Shown: positions 23,564 to 35,389, counted from the stretch's first letter. The stretch is 64,000 bases of DNA from Wolfiporia cocos (GCA_029448655.1 JACCLO010000063.1:1-64000), one strand, 5' to 3'. The notes: generated by a model not told the origin, from the sequence alone. Translations and numbers: made by a program.

Positions 23564-24100
23564 TGACACAGACTCACAAATGTCTGTGGGACTGGCCCTG
23601 CTGGGAACCCTACACACCTATCGAGGTGCCACCCAAGTTATGCAGGGTTAAACAGAGTCACCTTATGCCTACGAAGGCAAGCCCCCAGATGAGCGAGTAG
23701 AGAACTCAGTAGTATGACTGGTGCAGACCCACAGCAAGATGCAAGAGAGGGGCCTAAGCCCATTGCTGAAAATCCAAAAGATGGGGATAAGCCCCATCTG
23801 TCATCTACTTAAGTACATGACAGGAGCATATGTAGGGATGCCCTAAAGTACAGGCCTGTGCGCCGTAACTAAGGGTGACTGTAATGCTACATGTGACTAC
23901 AGTGGTGACCATGAACGTGAGTACCTGATACGTGTGCTGCCTGACTAGCACTAATCTACTGGGTCAGGTGATTCTACTGGCATCAAGGGATGATGTGAAG
24001 TAACTAAGCAGAGAGGGGCACGCGTGCACATAGCAGTGCCCATACTGTGATAGCGAGGAGTGAATTGTCCTAGGAATGCCCCTCTGGGCATTCTGTGACA
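23564..24100 (-). mobile_element. Solo LTR (537 bp), TSD TAGAC
   Basis: TGACACAGAC...TTCTGTGACA on the plus strand, flanked by TAGAC at 23559-23563 and 24101-24105. The palindrome AGATGGGG-loop-CCCCATCT is at 23779-23799. Confidence 0.88.
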
Positions 24101-24105
24101 TAGAC

Positions 24106-25493
24106 CATGACAGGTCCCAGGCCCCATGGCGTCAAGGGAAGGCAGGGCAACGAGCAGTCTTGTTGGCAGTATGGCGGGTTGGCAAGGTCTGACATCCCCA
24201 GACTAGCATGTCGTGAACTAAGAGCAGAGTGGCAGCCCAGTAGACAGCATGAAAGAGGGTGTCATTACCCTAATGTCAAGAATGCTAGACATGAGGATGT
24301 AAGTCCTCATGCCAGTGCATAAGTACATGTGGGTGCACCAGTACCTAAGAGCTTGCCCAAAAGCCCCAGAGTCCATGCACGTAAACGTAAGCATAGGGGT
24401 AAGCATAGATGACAAGGCACCAGTAATGGTGCTGAGTCATGTGGCATAGGGATAGAGATGCCAGTAATGGCGCTCTGGCAATGACCACCTGACCCCGTAG
24501 ATAGGCACTCCGGGGTAGTGCGCACCCATGCATCACTCACATTATGGTCACTCCCTGTCACTACAGTAGTTACATGCTCGCTTACATACTCTCTTACCTC
24601 AGCCGTTAGGATGGTGCTGCACACAGGCCAGCACTTAAGGGTAGACATGTTGCGCTCCCATGTACATACTTAAAGGGTAGAGAGATGTGACACAGACTTA
24701 CATAGGTCTGTGGGACCAGCCCTGCCGGGGAATCCAACACATCCACAAGGGTACCATCAGAGGAATGCAGTGGTGACCAGGGTGACCTCATTGCTGAGGT
24801 GGCGACATGTGTTGCCAATGGTGCATCCCAGATGAGCAAGTGAATAACTCAGCAGTAAGACTGGTGTGCACCCTCAGACAGTATGAAGAAAGGGGCATAG
24901 CCCAACATCGAGAATCTAAAGGATGAGGTTGTAAGACCTCATCCCGGTGTATTTATGTACATGGATCAGTATGCTATGACTACCTTAATGTAATGGCCTG
25001 TGTGCCATAACTAAGGGATCATGTGCTACCATGACCATATGATGTACATACTGTGATGTTATAATGCGGGTGACGGAATGTGTGCCCATCATAGGCACTA
25101 TCTACCAGGTAACGTGATGTACTATGTGAGATGGTTGACGTGGAGGTAACTAGAGGTATGAGGAGACCGTGCGCTCAGTGGAACCCCAAGAGACCTAAAG
25201 CGAGGGATGTAGGGTCAATATCTTGTGGTATAAAACCGTGACAAGATGGGGCTTACTCCCCATCTCTAAGATTCTTGATGTCTGGGCTGTAGCCCCTCTC
25301 TCACCACCTCATCTGTGTGTGTGCCAGTCTGCCTGGGTCTCTCCCTCCTCACCTTGCCCGTCTGGGTGGTACCTTAGCCAAGGGCCTTGCCTGCATACCC
25401 ATTGGCTTAGGATGTGCACTGATGCACTGGCTTTGGGGGATTGTCCCCGGCCTGTGGGCCGGTCCCACAGACTGGTGAGTCTGTGTCACTCTG
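24106..25493. repeat. Older LTR remnants (two orientations) around a later solo LTR
   Basis: Positions 24106 to about 24390 read as a minus-sense LTR fragment with a CATGAGGA/TCCTCATG palindrome. Positions from about 24400 to 24687 plus 25244-25493 read as a plus-sense LTR ending GACTGGTGAGTCTGTGTCA at about 25493. The later solo LTR (24688-25243) sits in the palindrome of that resident LTR. No duplications could be assigned to the older pieces. Confidence 0.6.
24688..25243 (-). mobile_element. Solo LTR (556 bp), TSD AGATG
   Basis: TGACACAGAC...AAACCGTGACA on the plus strand, flanked by AGATG at 24683-24687 and 25244-25248. The palindrome is at 24921-24944. It is inserted within the conserved palindrome of an older LTR. 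Confidence 0.88.
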
Positions 25494-25639
25494 CTAGATG
25501 TGCAAGCTGAGCCCAGCACTCAGGCAGTTGCCTTCTAAGTCACAGATTTTATTGAGGAGTGGGCCTCCAATACACAGGAGCTTGCAATGGATTCAACATG
25601 TGTGTGTGCTATGCAAGCTTGCTACGTAAGTAAATTACT

Positions 25640-27450
25640 GAGATTGAATCTGTCTAGGGAACACAAACAGGACCAATTTTGGACTGTTTGGTGCAGTTGC
25701 AGATGCACATGGGTTGGGTATTCCACTTGTGTTCTTACTGATATCGACAAACAAGGAAGCCGATAAGGGTGTCAAGCAAGTTGTGCTTGAGAGATTTCTT
25801 GGTGAGCTGAAGGACCTTGGTGTCAACCCAGAATATACATTATCAGACAAGGATTGGTCAGAAATCAATGCAATGAGGAACACATGGCCACAGGCAAAAC
25901 ATCAGCTATGTTTCTGGCATGCACTCCATGCAGTGAAACAGTGCTTAGCAAAGAACAAGGAGACACCTGCATTCTATGATGTCAATGAAGCTTGCCATGA
26001 GTTCTCTTACATCAAAGCTAACTTCATACCATACCTGCAACAGACAGGCTCAGTCGTTTGTTTATTTCCAACATTGTGGAATGGGACTTTATTCTCATTA
26101 ATTCATATTATATGTACTAGCTACCTGCCCCTCCTGTGAAGCCTCTCCATCGCATCCGGCTTCTCATTGATGGGTATCCATCTGTCATCACCTGTCACTG
26201 CCCCCACTTAGACTCAAGCCCATCCCGGCAGGCCATCCTGCTGTGAAGAGTGAAACCGAAGATGCCAAAGACTTTGACATTGAACACCTGAGTGGCCAGG
26301 GCATACTCCCACCTGATCTACATGCAGATGAAAGTGATGAAGAAATGGGCTGGATAGGTCATAAACATGACAATTGGAATGATGCTGAGTGGGATTGAGA
26401 CCTAGATGATCTGCAGCATCAGGTTGAGGAGTTTGCAGAAGCACTTGAAGAGCTCCAAGAAAGCTCACCTTGTGATGACAGAGCAATCAGCACAATGAAG
26501 CAAGCAAAGCCTGGCTATGTCTTTTGCCTGACACCACACCGACTGCCTATCCTCTAGCTTTTCACAAAGCATGCATCACAGCACCATTTTCTCCCTAAAT
26601 GGCATGGGCAGAGCTGAACATCCAAGGACATTCGACAAGATGCTATTGATGAGATGTATCAACACTATAAACTCAATAATCTTCATGAGGTATGAGCTTA
26701 CCTCTGGAGCTCCTGGTACTCGCATGATTGCTGGTGTCTCTGGGTGCATGTGGTGTACACATCAAGCATACCATGCAAGTGTATAACAATGATGGTTGAG
26801 GTGCTCTGGCAGAATCTCAAGCAGCTAGTTCTGCACTGCTATAATCACCTGCCCATTGATCTCACCATGCATGCAATCATCACAAAAGTGCTCCCGCCAT
26901 ATCAACTGACCCTTGCACAGATCATTACAAAGCATTGTGAAGGGCATTCATGATCACTTACCCATATGCAAGAAGCCTTCAGAAGGTCACGGGAACATCT
27001 TGCTCAGACTCCAATTAACAGCATCTACAATACAGACATTATGACGTGGACATGCAACTGTGGAGCTCAGAAATATCATGTGTACCTTCTCTACAAGCAC
27101 CTTGTGCAAGAAGTTTCCACACCTATACCATCATCGTGGTGGGTCACAGTGCAGTGGCTCCATGTTCAGCCATTCTACACCGTCATGGTGAATGGCATAG
27201 TCGCACCTCCACCGGAGTCTACCAGAGATCATGCATGGATGGAGTGAATGCCCCATGTTCTGGTGCTGACACCATCTGGCAGCTGGGACGATCCAATCAT
27301 GCTTCAAGATTCCGACACCAAAGAGGCCCCTGTAGTGTCATTGCCAGTACTTCAGCAGATCATTGAGCCAAAAGTGAGAGACTCACCAGTTTGTTATCAC
27401 ATTTCAGATACTCTCCTCGCCTCAAAAGGGCCCACCAACTGGTCGTGATG
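25640..27450 (+). pseudogene. MULE-type transposase, degenerate
   Basis: A DNA transposase of the Mutator-like group. The best-preserved frame (25660-26139) reads NFGLFGAVADAHGLGIPLVF, then LSDKDWSEINAMRNTWPQAK and HQLCFWHALHAVKQCL. This is the MULE catalytic pattern, with Asp near the D-K-D position and a C-x2-H at FWH. Past 26140 the frame breaks repeatedly. Recoverable pieces include an acidic linker (about 26230-26460) and IDEMYQHYKLNNLHEV (about 26648-26695). A SWIM-type zinc finger WTCNCGAQKYHVYLLYKHLV (about 27045-27105) has Tyr where the third Cys belongs. The sequence is strongly CpG-poor. I could not find its terminal repeats. Confidence 0.7.
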
Positions 27451-27621
27451 GATTGCTGCGCACATGAGCTGGCAGCGGCAGTGGGTTTGCAGTATGTATA
27501 TAACAAGTAAAATAGAGATATACTCACCTTCACATCCTAGCCTGACAATCAAGACCAAACAGACATAGAATATGCTATACACAAGTTGCACCAGGCAGCC
27601 GAGATTATTGAGCAGCAGAGG

Positions 27622-28224
27622 TGACACGGGAACATACTTGTGACCATGCTACCCATGCTAGTGGGGATGCCTCTATACCTTCTAACCTAGGCCTAAAGGC
27701 TACCCATCCTTGTAGGGGAGAACAGGATGGCTTGTCTATTGAGACGACCTGCCATGAAGCCCGAGGTACTGACCCATGAGTGTACCGGTATGCCCCCAGA
27801 CTAGCAGGCTAAAGACAAAACTAGGAGATGCAATAAATAGAGACCCCCATGTCCAAGTAGGATGCAGCAGGCTTGTTGCAGAGCAGTCCGCTGGCTCACA
27901 CGCACATGCAGCAGAGGGTTGAGAGGTTCCCAGGGGACATGCCCCCTAGGCCGAGAAGAGTAGAACTGAGGAGTAATCCTCAGATTCTACCTACTTATAT
28001 ACATGGAGATGCTACGTACTGTAGCTACAAGGCCTGACCTAATGGCGTGGCCTGTGCATACTGTGACTGTGTCTCACATGACTAGGTAATGCTGTAACTA
28101 CTCAGTGATGACATGTGACCATATTGAGATAAGATAAGTGAATGCTTATCTACCTATGCATGTGCATCTCCCTAGCGCTAGCCTAGCATTAGCGTATATC
28201 CTAGGGGTGGAGTTTCTGGTGACA
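27622..28224 (-). mobile_element. Solo LTR (603 bp), TSD AGAGG
   Basis: TGACACGGGA...TCTGGTGACA on the plus strand, flanked by AGAGG (27617-27621 and 28225-28229). It is homologous along most of its length to the LTR at 55783-56401. It has the CTGAGGA/TCCTCAG palindrome next to TATATA. Confidence 0.88.
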
Positions 28225-28451
28225 AGAGGACAATTGCAGAGCCATGTTTCATCTGATGTGCACTCCAAGTTGTGTGCTCCACAATAGAGTGGGTAGAGGA
28301 CATAGAAGCTCATGTTAGCCACCACACTATGCCAGTGACTAATGTGCGAGGTTGCTGCCAAACACAATCCATAAATACAATTGGTTACAAGTATATATGC
28401 TAGTAATAAGACTAAAGCTTGTGCGCATACCTGCATTGCCCCTCTAGTAGT

Positions 28452-28575
28452 TAACTTGTGCATGGTGTGGTGTGCACTAAGCACCCATCCACAGCATCAG
28501 TGCACCAGCCACAGCAGAGTTTATAAATGCCATGCAAACTCGCTGGGACATTAACCTCAAGTTATGAGCCAGACC
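28452..28575 (+). repeat. Copy of the dispersed coding repeat
   Basis: Reads INAMQTRWDINLK on the plus strand and matches the inverted copy at 22975-23085 over roughly 100 bp. It is CpG-poor. Confidence 0.5.
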
Positions 28576-28596
28576 CTCTCATGTGTGAGCTCACAC

Positions 28597-29559
28597 TGAC
28601 ACAAAATGCCAAGGGTGTACCGTCATCTAGAGTTGTCACATAGAGCAGAACCCTTGGACTAGCATGCATAAGACTTGGAGTAAAGAGAGGACAAGCCTCA
28701 TCATCGAGAATAACAGCTCTGTGACACAGACATACCCTGTGTCTGTGGGACTGGCCCTGCTGGGGATCTCGTATATGCCTGCTGGCGTGTCCTAGTATTG
28801 TCGTTGACTCTGGGTGCTCAGTTAGAGGGATGACAGCTAGGGGTTGTGGCATTTGTCCAGTCAAGTCAGATGAGCAGCACAGCAGAGTGGCCCATAGCCA
28901 TAGAGAATGAAAGGGGCTGGTTAGGCCCAATTGCCGAAAATCCTAAGAATGAGGCATAAGGCCTCATTTGTCATACTTTATATACATCTGCGTGTACGCT
29001 AGTGTGTCTACCCTGAAGTGCTGATCTGTGCGCAGTAACTATGAGGTCAGGCATAACAGTAACTAGTCATGAGTATGTAATGAAAGTGTGACCATGTTAT
29101 GGGTAGAGGCACGTGCGCCTACCCTAAGGGCGCTGATCGACGAGTGGTGCAGGGTTGTTACAGTAACTACAGGACGAAGGGGAGAGGAATACCATAGTGT
29201 AGAGGGGCACATGCATGTACAGCAGTGCTCATAAAGCTATAGTGAGGGTGAATTCAACAGTAATATATCTGTGACACTCTGGGGAGTAAGCCCCAGAGTG
29301 TCACAGCTTAAGTACATGAGGAACACTGTCACTGTATACTAGAGACCCACCCTAAAGGCAGGGTCTGTGCGTATTGCTGAGTGCTACCTAAGTCATGTGC
29401 TGTAGTATCTAAGCTACTGACCATGTGACCATCTATGGGTGGGGCGACCTGTACCATTACGCTACACTGCTAAGTCCATACAAAGACACATGATGGGGTA
29501 CTACCCAAGAACGTGGGTTTGAGACAGGGGGGGGGTACCTCTTTTCAGAATCTGTGACA
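28597..29559 (-). mobile_element. LTR (about 403 bp) with nested solo LTR, TSD CACAC
   Basis: TGACACAAAA...GAATCTGTGACA on the plus strand, flanked by CACAC (28592-28596 and 29560-29564). Its palindrome CTCTGGGG...CCCCAGAG is split by the solo LTR at 28722-29276. Confidence 0.82.
28722..29276 (-). mobile_element. Solo LTR (555 bp), TSD CTCTG, nested
   Basis: TGACACAGAC...ATATCTGTGACA on the plus strand, flanked by CTCTG (28717-28721 and 29277-29281). It carries an AATGAGGC/GCCTCATT palindrome and a TATATAAA box in minus sense. Confidence 0.88.
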
Positions 29560-29564
29560 CACAC

Positions 29565-29892
29565 AAGCCCTCATTGAATGTGTATGAGAATGAGAGTGAG
29601 GCTGAGTATGCAAATCCCCAGAGATGCAATGGTTGACACAGGCCAGGTGTGGGAATGGAGAAGCTCAAGGTGCCAAAGTTCAACACTGTTCTGCTACCCC
29701 CATCACTGAAGGAGAATTGTCTGCAGACGCTGGGCACACTTTCTGTTGTCAATCTTGTGCCAATTACTACAACTAACTTATCACCTGATGATGTACACTA
29801 GCCAATCAGGTGTGAGTACTGGTTTGGCATGCCAAGTGTGGTGAGCATGTCAAGCAGCACATTGGATGTCAATTATGGAAGTGCAGGACTGA
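29565..29892. other. CpG-poor interval, no recognised gene
   Basis: Continuation of the sequence into which the 28597 LTR inserted. A minus-strand frame at 29501-29752 overlaps LTR sequence and shows no known motif. Confidence 0.35.
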
Positions 29893-30123
29893 TATCACAA
29901 GACGCACCATGGACCCAATGCAATGTGCTCATGAGTGGCAATATAGCCACTCCCCCAAAAGGGCTATGATAACAGCTTGGCTGTTATCAAGGGTCCGGCT
30001 ATATCTGCAGTTCATATTCCCATGCTTGGTGCCTATTGTATTCAGGTCACCACCTTAGGGGGAATATACCCTAGTTACTGCTCCATAACGTCCTAGTATC
30101 TAGCGTGACCTAGATTTGTGACA
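29893..30123 (-). mobile_element. Solo LTR of the miniature family
   Basis: Inverted relative of the LTRs at 54380 and 62998. It starts TATCACAAGACGC on the plus strand, contains GTTCATATTCCC, and ends GATTTGTGACA. Immediate flanks (ACTGA and GAATT) do not match, so no duplication is evident. Confidence 0.65.
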
Positions 30124-30257
30124 GAATTTTTCGAGCGAGAGTTCATGGCAATGGCTCTTGATACCTCCCATGTGGTGCCAGAATTGGATGAACCGATACT
30201 CCGAGAGATTTGTAAAGCATTGCTAGACAACAAGGTCACTAAGGATTACAAGGAGCT
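30124..30257 (+). pseudogene. Gypsy Pol fragment (RNase H-integrase linker)
   Basis: Reads EFFEREFMAMALDTSHVVPE then ICKALLDNKVTKDYKELV, matching the stretch between RNase H and integrase in elements A and C but in the opposite orientation. It is bounded by LTRs on both sides and is a relic of a third related element. Confidence 0.7.
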
Positions 30258-30697
30258 TGTCACAAAGTGGCATAGGCTCACTACCATCTAATATACCCCC
30301 AATACCGAATAGGTAGAGTACAACACCTAGTTGCTAAGGGGCCTTGGGGCCATAGCGAGGCGAGGTGGGCACACAAGACCAGCAAGACTAAGAATGCCAG
30401 CTAAGAGGGGAAACGCCCCCAACAACGAGATTGACAAGTCTGAGGTGTAAGCCTCAGACGACATACTATATATACATGAGGATGAGCGCAGGTGGGCCTT
30501 AGGGCCTACCCTAACGTAAGGGTCCATGCACTATCTACACAGCCTCTGTATATGTAAGCAAGTCATGTGCCTCTAGGGTGCCACGCTATGCTAGATGTTA
30601 TACCGCTATACTACCTGATGAGGGCCAAACCATCATGTGACTTCAGTACCACTAGTGCCTTGGTTTGATTACTGAAGGGGACCCAAAATCTGTGACA
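30258..30697 (-). mobile_element. Solo LTR (about 440 bp)
   Basis: Ends AAAATCTGTGACA at 30697 with the GTCTGAGG/CCTCAGAC palindrome at 30438-30459 and an adjacent TATATATA. The left terminus reads TGTCACAAAG rather than TGACAC. CTTG precedes it and CTTGC follows, so a small deletion at the left end is likely. Confidence 0.65.
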
Positions 30698-30732
30698 CTT
30701 GCTGCATCATTAAGACTGACTAGTCTGTGCCA

Positions 30733-31176
30733 TGTCACAGTATTTACAGGACATGGCCATTTTTCTGCTATTTATAGCAATTATTCTAGGATTTATACGT
30801 CTACCTATCAGTTATCAGGGACTTATCCCATTGCCAACCCTTATCACTTACACAAGGTACTTACACACTATTAAGCTGATACGACACATGCGACACGCTA
30901 GTCATAGACTATTAGTCAAGCTCTTCTATCAACCACGCGGCCTATCAATCCACATGGATAACACCAGAAGCAAGTCACGACATATGTCACCATGACAGAC
31001 ACGTCACCACTACGTCACCCAGTCTAGCCAGTCTAGCTAGACCACTACATCATCAAGGCACACTGCCTATGACATCATGAGCACACCATGCTCATGCAAC
31101 TATGGCACCATAGCTAAGTATAGCCAACAGGCTTTACTGCTATTGGCTGGCAACCCAATCCCGATCACGGATCACG
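30733..31176 (+). repeat. Truncated LTR related to element B
   Basis: Begins TGTCACAGTATTTAC and follows the U3 of the element B LTR (TTTATACGTCTAC, then CCCATTGCCA) but is cut off before a TATA box by the LTR of element C at 31177. Confidence 0.65.
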
Positions 31177-32565
31177 GTGACACAAACCCAAACCTAATAC
31201 TCACTAATAGTGTTTCTTGAGGGCGGCTTAGAGGTATACACACACAAGAAGAGATAGCAAGTAAAAGTGTATGAGCGATGAGGTTGCTTGTTAGGCAGTA
31301 GCTCAATATCGAGGAGAACAGAACTGAGTTGTAACGCTCAGACTGTTCCAGTATATATACATGCTGACACAGAACAGTCTGTGGGACTCACCACTTATCC
31401 TCCAGTGGGGAGGGAGGTAAGGTAGACTATTCTAGTGCAGCTAAGTGAGAGGATTCTTAGGCGCATAGCCTAGAAGAATAGAACTAAGACGTATAGGACG
31501 CTTAGTCCCTATCTTATATACATGTTTGGTACTACTATACAGTATGTACCTAGTATGGCGTTGTGGCTGAGTAACCATCAACGGAAGGAAGATCCATCTA
31601 CGAATAGAAGGGTTAGCATGTGATACTGGTACGGTATCGGCATAAGGCATAGATGTGTGATTGTGCTAGAAATAGACCGTGGTAAGCCGGTAATGGCGAA
31701 CCTATCATATTACCTGTAGACATTCACATGGGGGCGGTTGAGACCAGTATGACGACAAGGCCGAAGGCCGAGTCTTGAGGGGTAACTGCCATAGGCTGTA
31801 TCCCGGGGAATGACTAAGGCGGAGCGCCGAGCCATTAGTGCCATTGGTCGTAAGCCCGAGGGCTAGACTGATGACGAGGGTATGATGCCAGTATGGTGCC
31901 ATGTGTCTATACATAGGTCGGGACCTAGACATATGATGGTGGTGACATCATGATGATATCATAGTCTGGACAAGACCGTAGGTCTAGTCCATGACGTAGG
32001 TTATGACGTGGTACGGTTGCAAGCCGGACGTGTCATGGGGCATGACTAGCGTGTAAGCGCTGTGTCATTCTAGCTTAGTAGCGCATAAGCGTACGTTGAG
32101 AAGCCGTAAGGGCAATAATAACCGTAAGGTTATAGCCGTATGGGATAAGTACTGGATAACTCGTAGTTATGCGTATAAATACCGGATAAATGGCTACGGA
32201 TAGCGGAAAAATAGGGCGTTTAGATAATACTGTGACACATGCAATACAAGACCCCTAATACTACTAGGACCTACGGTACTATGGTATGAGTCAGGTTGCA
32301 TGTGACCGTAAGTGATAACGTATGCGCTATGACTATGAATGAGTCAGATGGCAGGTGACTCTACAAGTGTAATGAGTCAGCGGTCACACATATGAGCATT
32401 AACATGTGATATCTGTGGAATGGGATGGAACCTGCTAGAAGGTTCCGTCGGCATCTAGTTCTACTGGGTCACGTGATCTACAAGTATCCGTGCTACGCTA
32501 ACTATGCTACAAACTGGACTACAAGTCTAGGAAAAATAGGGAAAAATATAGGAAAATTTGTGACA
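31177..32565 (-). mobile_element. 3' LTR of element C (about 511 bp) with nested solo LTR
   Basis: TGACACAAAC...AATTTGTGACA on the plus strand, directly next to the polypurine tract and dUTPase end of element C. A solo LTR at 31365-32237 is inserted just beside its TATATATA box. Confidence 0.8.
31365..32237 (-). mobile_element. Solo LTR (873 bp), TSD CATGC, nested
   Basis: TGACACAGAA...ATACTGTGACA on the plus strand, flanked by CATGC (31360-31364 and 32238-32242). The U3 holds many short palindromes (GGCCGAAGGCC, AAGCCCGAGGGCT, AGACCGTAGGTCT). Confidence 0.88.
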
Positions 32566-32578
32566 TTACCCCCTCTTC
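32566..32578 (-). promoter_or_regulatory. Polypurine tract of element C
   Basis: GAAGAGGGGGTAA in element sense, abutting the 3' LTR. Identical to the tract of element A. Confidence 0.8.
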
Positions 32579-32601
32579 AAGATTTGCGGTCCCTGCAAAG
32601 G

Positions 32602-34651
32602 TTACTCGGTGATCGGTGGTTCGACATCTTGCCACTTGCTCGCTGAGGGCTCCATCAGGCGGTCCCAATCCTCATAGTCATGAGGGAGTATTTTGACTTC
32701 TCCCAAGTGTCTACCAGTATGACCAAAGCCTTTGTCACCACGAGCTGTGTCCTTCAAGTATTGTTGATTGTACATGTAGGTTGTACTATGGTGGATTTCT
32801 GGTTGAGGGACAGGTTGCAGAAGTAATTGTGCTATCTTGTCCCTATGGTTAACCATGTATGGATATCCGGTGAAGTTGTAGAGCATGACTATCACTTCTC
32901 CACAGTAATCCCAGTCTATGACTCTGCCTTGTACCTGTATGCCCTTCTTCGCCATGCTAGAATGTGTCTCCAGTTTGCCGCTGAATCCATAAGGGAATAG
33001 GATTCTTAGGTCTGTTTTCACGAGCATGGTGGTGTGAGGGTTTATCCTGGTAGCTTCGGCTGAGTAGATGTCAAATCCGGTGGCATGTTCAGTGCCTCTT
33101 TCTGGATATGTGCCCTGGGGTCCTACTGCGAATTCGAGATATTCGTTGAAGCAAGTGCCTTCTTCTACGGAGTTGCCGAATTTGTCCCGTACTAACCACT
33201 TCCGTACTTTCTTGCATTCTTCCGGAGTAAATTCACCTCTCTGCAGTGGCCAATCATCTGGCCATAGATAACAATCCCCAACTTTCCAGTCTGGGTTGTC
33301 ATCTGGTTCGAATACTTGAATATTGTGGGTGTGTCATCTTCGCGGAGCGGTATGTGCGTTAAGGGCATGTTCTGCCTTGTATTCGTCTACCAACTCCTTA
33401 GTGTTGACGAAGTCATCTTCATATTCCCATGTGTCTTCTCCCATGGAGTACCCTAACCATCGCACCAGGAATTGTAGTTTTCCTGAGGGTGTGAATCTGT
33501 GGTTGAGTATTTGCTCCACTTCGTATTCTCCTGACTTATCTGGTTCTGGAGCTTCTTCCTTGCCGGTATATGGTGTTAGCTTTGACGCATGGAAGACCGG
33601 GTGATAGGCTCGGTATTGGCCATCCATGTGTAGTCTGAAAGTCACGGGTGACAGTTGTTCGACTATTTTGAACGGGCCGATGTACCTGGGGGCCAAACTT
33701 CTTTCGGATGTTTGGTAATCCCTTACGTCTATCATAACCTTGTCTCCAACCTTGAAGGGTACTTTCTGGATCGATTGATTGTAATACCACTTCATACTGT
33801 CAGCTGCTAACTGCATTGCGGCTTTGGCTTGCTCCTGAGCGTTCCAACGATCGGTTGCAATTTCATTAAGGTCTGCTTTTGCCTGAATAGCTAAATCTGC
33901 TGGCCCAGCCTTTGGGTGCCTTCCCAACTCGACGTAGAATGGTGACATCTTGGTAGTCTCTGACGCTGCGTTGTTGTATGCAAATTCCGCCGTAGGCAGG
34001 AATTGAGACCAATTGTCTTTGCAATACGAGTTTACATAGCATCTGAGGTATTGTTCAAGTGTCTGATTCATTCTTTCCATCTGTCCATCTGCCTGTGGGT
34101 GATATGCCATAGTCATGGCATGTTCTATCCCTAGCAGTTTACACCATTCGCCGAATAGTTTGGATGCAAACTGCACTCCGTGATCGGAAATGATACGTTT
34201 AGGTAGCCCATGTATTGGGTAAAACCTTCTGTATAGGACTCTTACGGGATCCTTTGTTCCGAATTTGCTGGAGATGGGGAAGAAGCATGCTCGCTTGGTC
34301 AAGCAATTGACTACAACCATGATTCCGTCATACACCTTGTTGTCTATCTTCGACTTGGGTAGGTACATAATGAAATCCATGGTTATTATCTCCCATGGGG
34401 CTTCTGGTACTTCGTTAGGTATCAGGGGTCCATATGGCTTTTGCGGGCGATTCTTCATTTGCTGGCATGTGTCGCATTCCTGTATGTATTTCTTTACCGA
34501 GTTGGTTAGTCCTGGCCACCAGTAATTACGTGAGATGAGTTTGTATGTCTTCCATCTCCCCATATGCCCTGCAGTAGGGTGGTCATGGTGTAATTGTAAG
34601 ACCTTATTTCTAAGCTCTTCTGGTGCCTTGGGAACGTAGATCTTGTTATGG
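32602..34651 (-). pseudogene. pol: Element C Pol 3' part: integrase, chromodomain, dUTPase
   Basis: From the break at 34651 the frame reads the integrase HHCC zinc region (C-x2-C at CDTCQQM), the catalytic core (MDFIMYLP, SDHGVQF, ADGQMERMNQ), the GPFKIVEQLSPVTFRLH strand and a chromodomain (EYEVEQILNHR, LVRWLGYSMGEDTWEYEDDF), ending at 33334. After one frame change near 33335 the sequence continues with WPDDWPLQRGEFTPEECKKV and a dUTPase. Its motif 1 is ATGFDIYSA, motif 3 GRVIDWDYCGEV, motif 4 RDKIAQLLL and motif 5 RGDKGFGHTG; motif 2 is divergent (THSSMAKKG). It is the same architecture as element A but clearly a different family. It is inactive here because of nested insertions. Confidence 0.85.
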
Positions 34652-35350
34652 TGACACAGACTAGACTGTGGGACTCACACTATAACCTTATAAGCGACTT
34701 GAAGATGTTGCAGAAGGTTGGTGAGGAGGCTAGTGGGCGCAAGCAGAGATGGTATGTAACTGTGCGAATGCAGAGAACAAATCTAAGGCTTATCCGCAGT
34801 GATAGCCCTACTTATATACATGCTTTGTTTGGTTACCGGTAAGGGAGCCAAACATGAAGGTGGTCTGTGCGCAGACATAACTAATATGGTTAAGTCGTAA
34901 ACTACAATAGACCATGTGCGCCGGTAATGGCCGCACCAGTAAGATCGTTTGTTTGGACCGTAGGTCCATGTTGTGGAAGTGGCTGTAGCTACGTTAGTAA
35001 GCCATGCATGTGATTCTTATATACCGGTATCGGAATATGAGTAATCGTGAGGGCATTGGCATGTGATAACGAGCGGGCCGCTTATCCGATTATACTGACA
35101 TAGCCCGGTACCGGGATATGAGTAAGGCGCGTGACACCAGAGGTTAGTCCGCTGAGTCATTGACGCGTACAAACGTGTTATGTACGTGTTGTTATGACAA
35201 GTGGACGTATACCGCGTTGTGTACGTGTTGTTTGGTTGCGTGTACGTGTAGACGGGCGCTTAGCAGCGTAAATGTCTACAAGGTCGTAGAAATACCAGAT
35301 AAATAGGTAAAAATACGGGAAAAATAGTGACATGTCCCAAATCTGTGACA
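34652..35350 (-). repeat. Element A 3' LTR (699 bp)
   Basis: TGACACAGACTAGACTGTGG...AATCTGTGACA on the plus strand. A TATATAAG box in minus sense lies at about 34811-34818. It matches 43953-44651 along its whole length as far as I can read. Confidence 0.93.
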
Positions 35351-35363
35351 TTACCCCCTCTTC
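35351..35363 (-). promoter_or_regulatory. Polypurine tract of element A
   Basis: GAAGAGGGGGTAA in element sense, directly abutting the 3' LTR. It primes plus-strand cDNA in this class of elements. Confidence 0.85.
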
Positions 35364-35389
35364 AGGTTTCATTGTCCCTAATGGAACGA

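Noticed and set aside
22000..32000. CRISPR-like array from recurring TGTGACACAGAC...CTGTGGGACT units
   Set aside because: The units are LTR termini spaced by hundreds of bases with target duplications, not short direct repeats with spacers.
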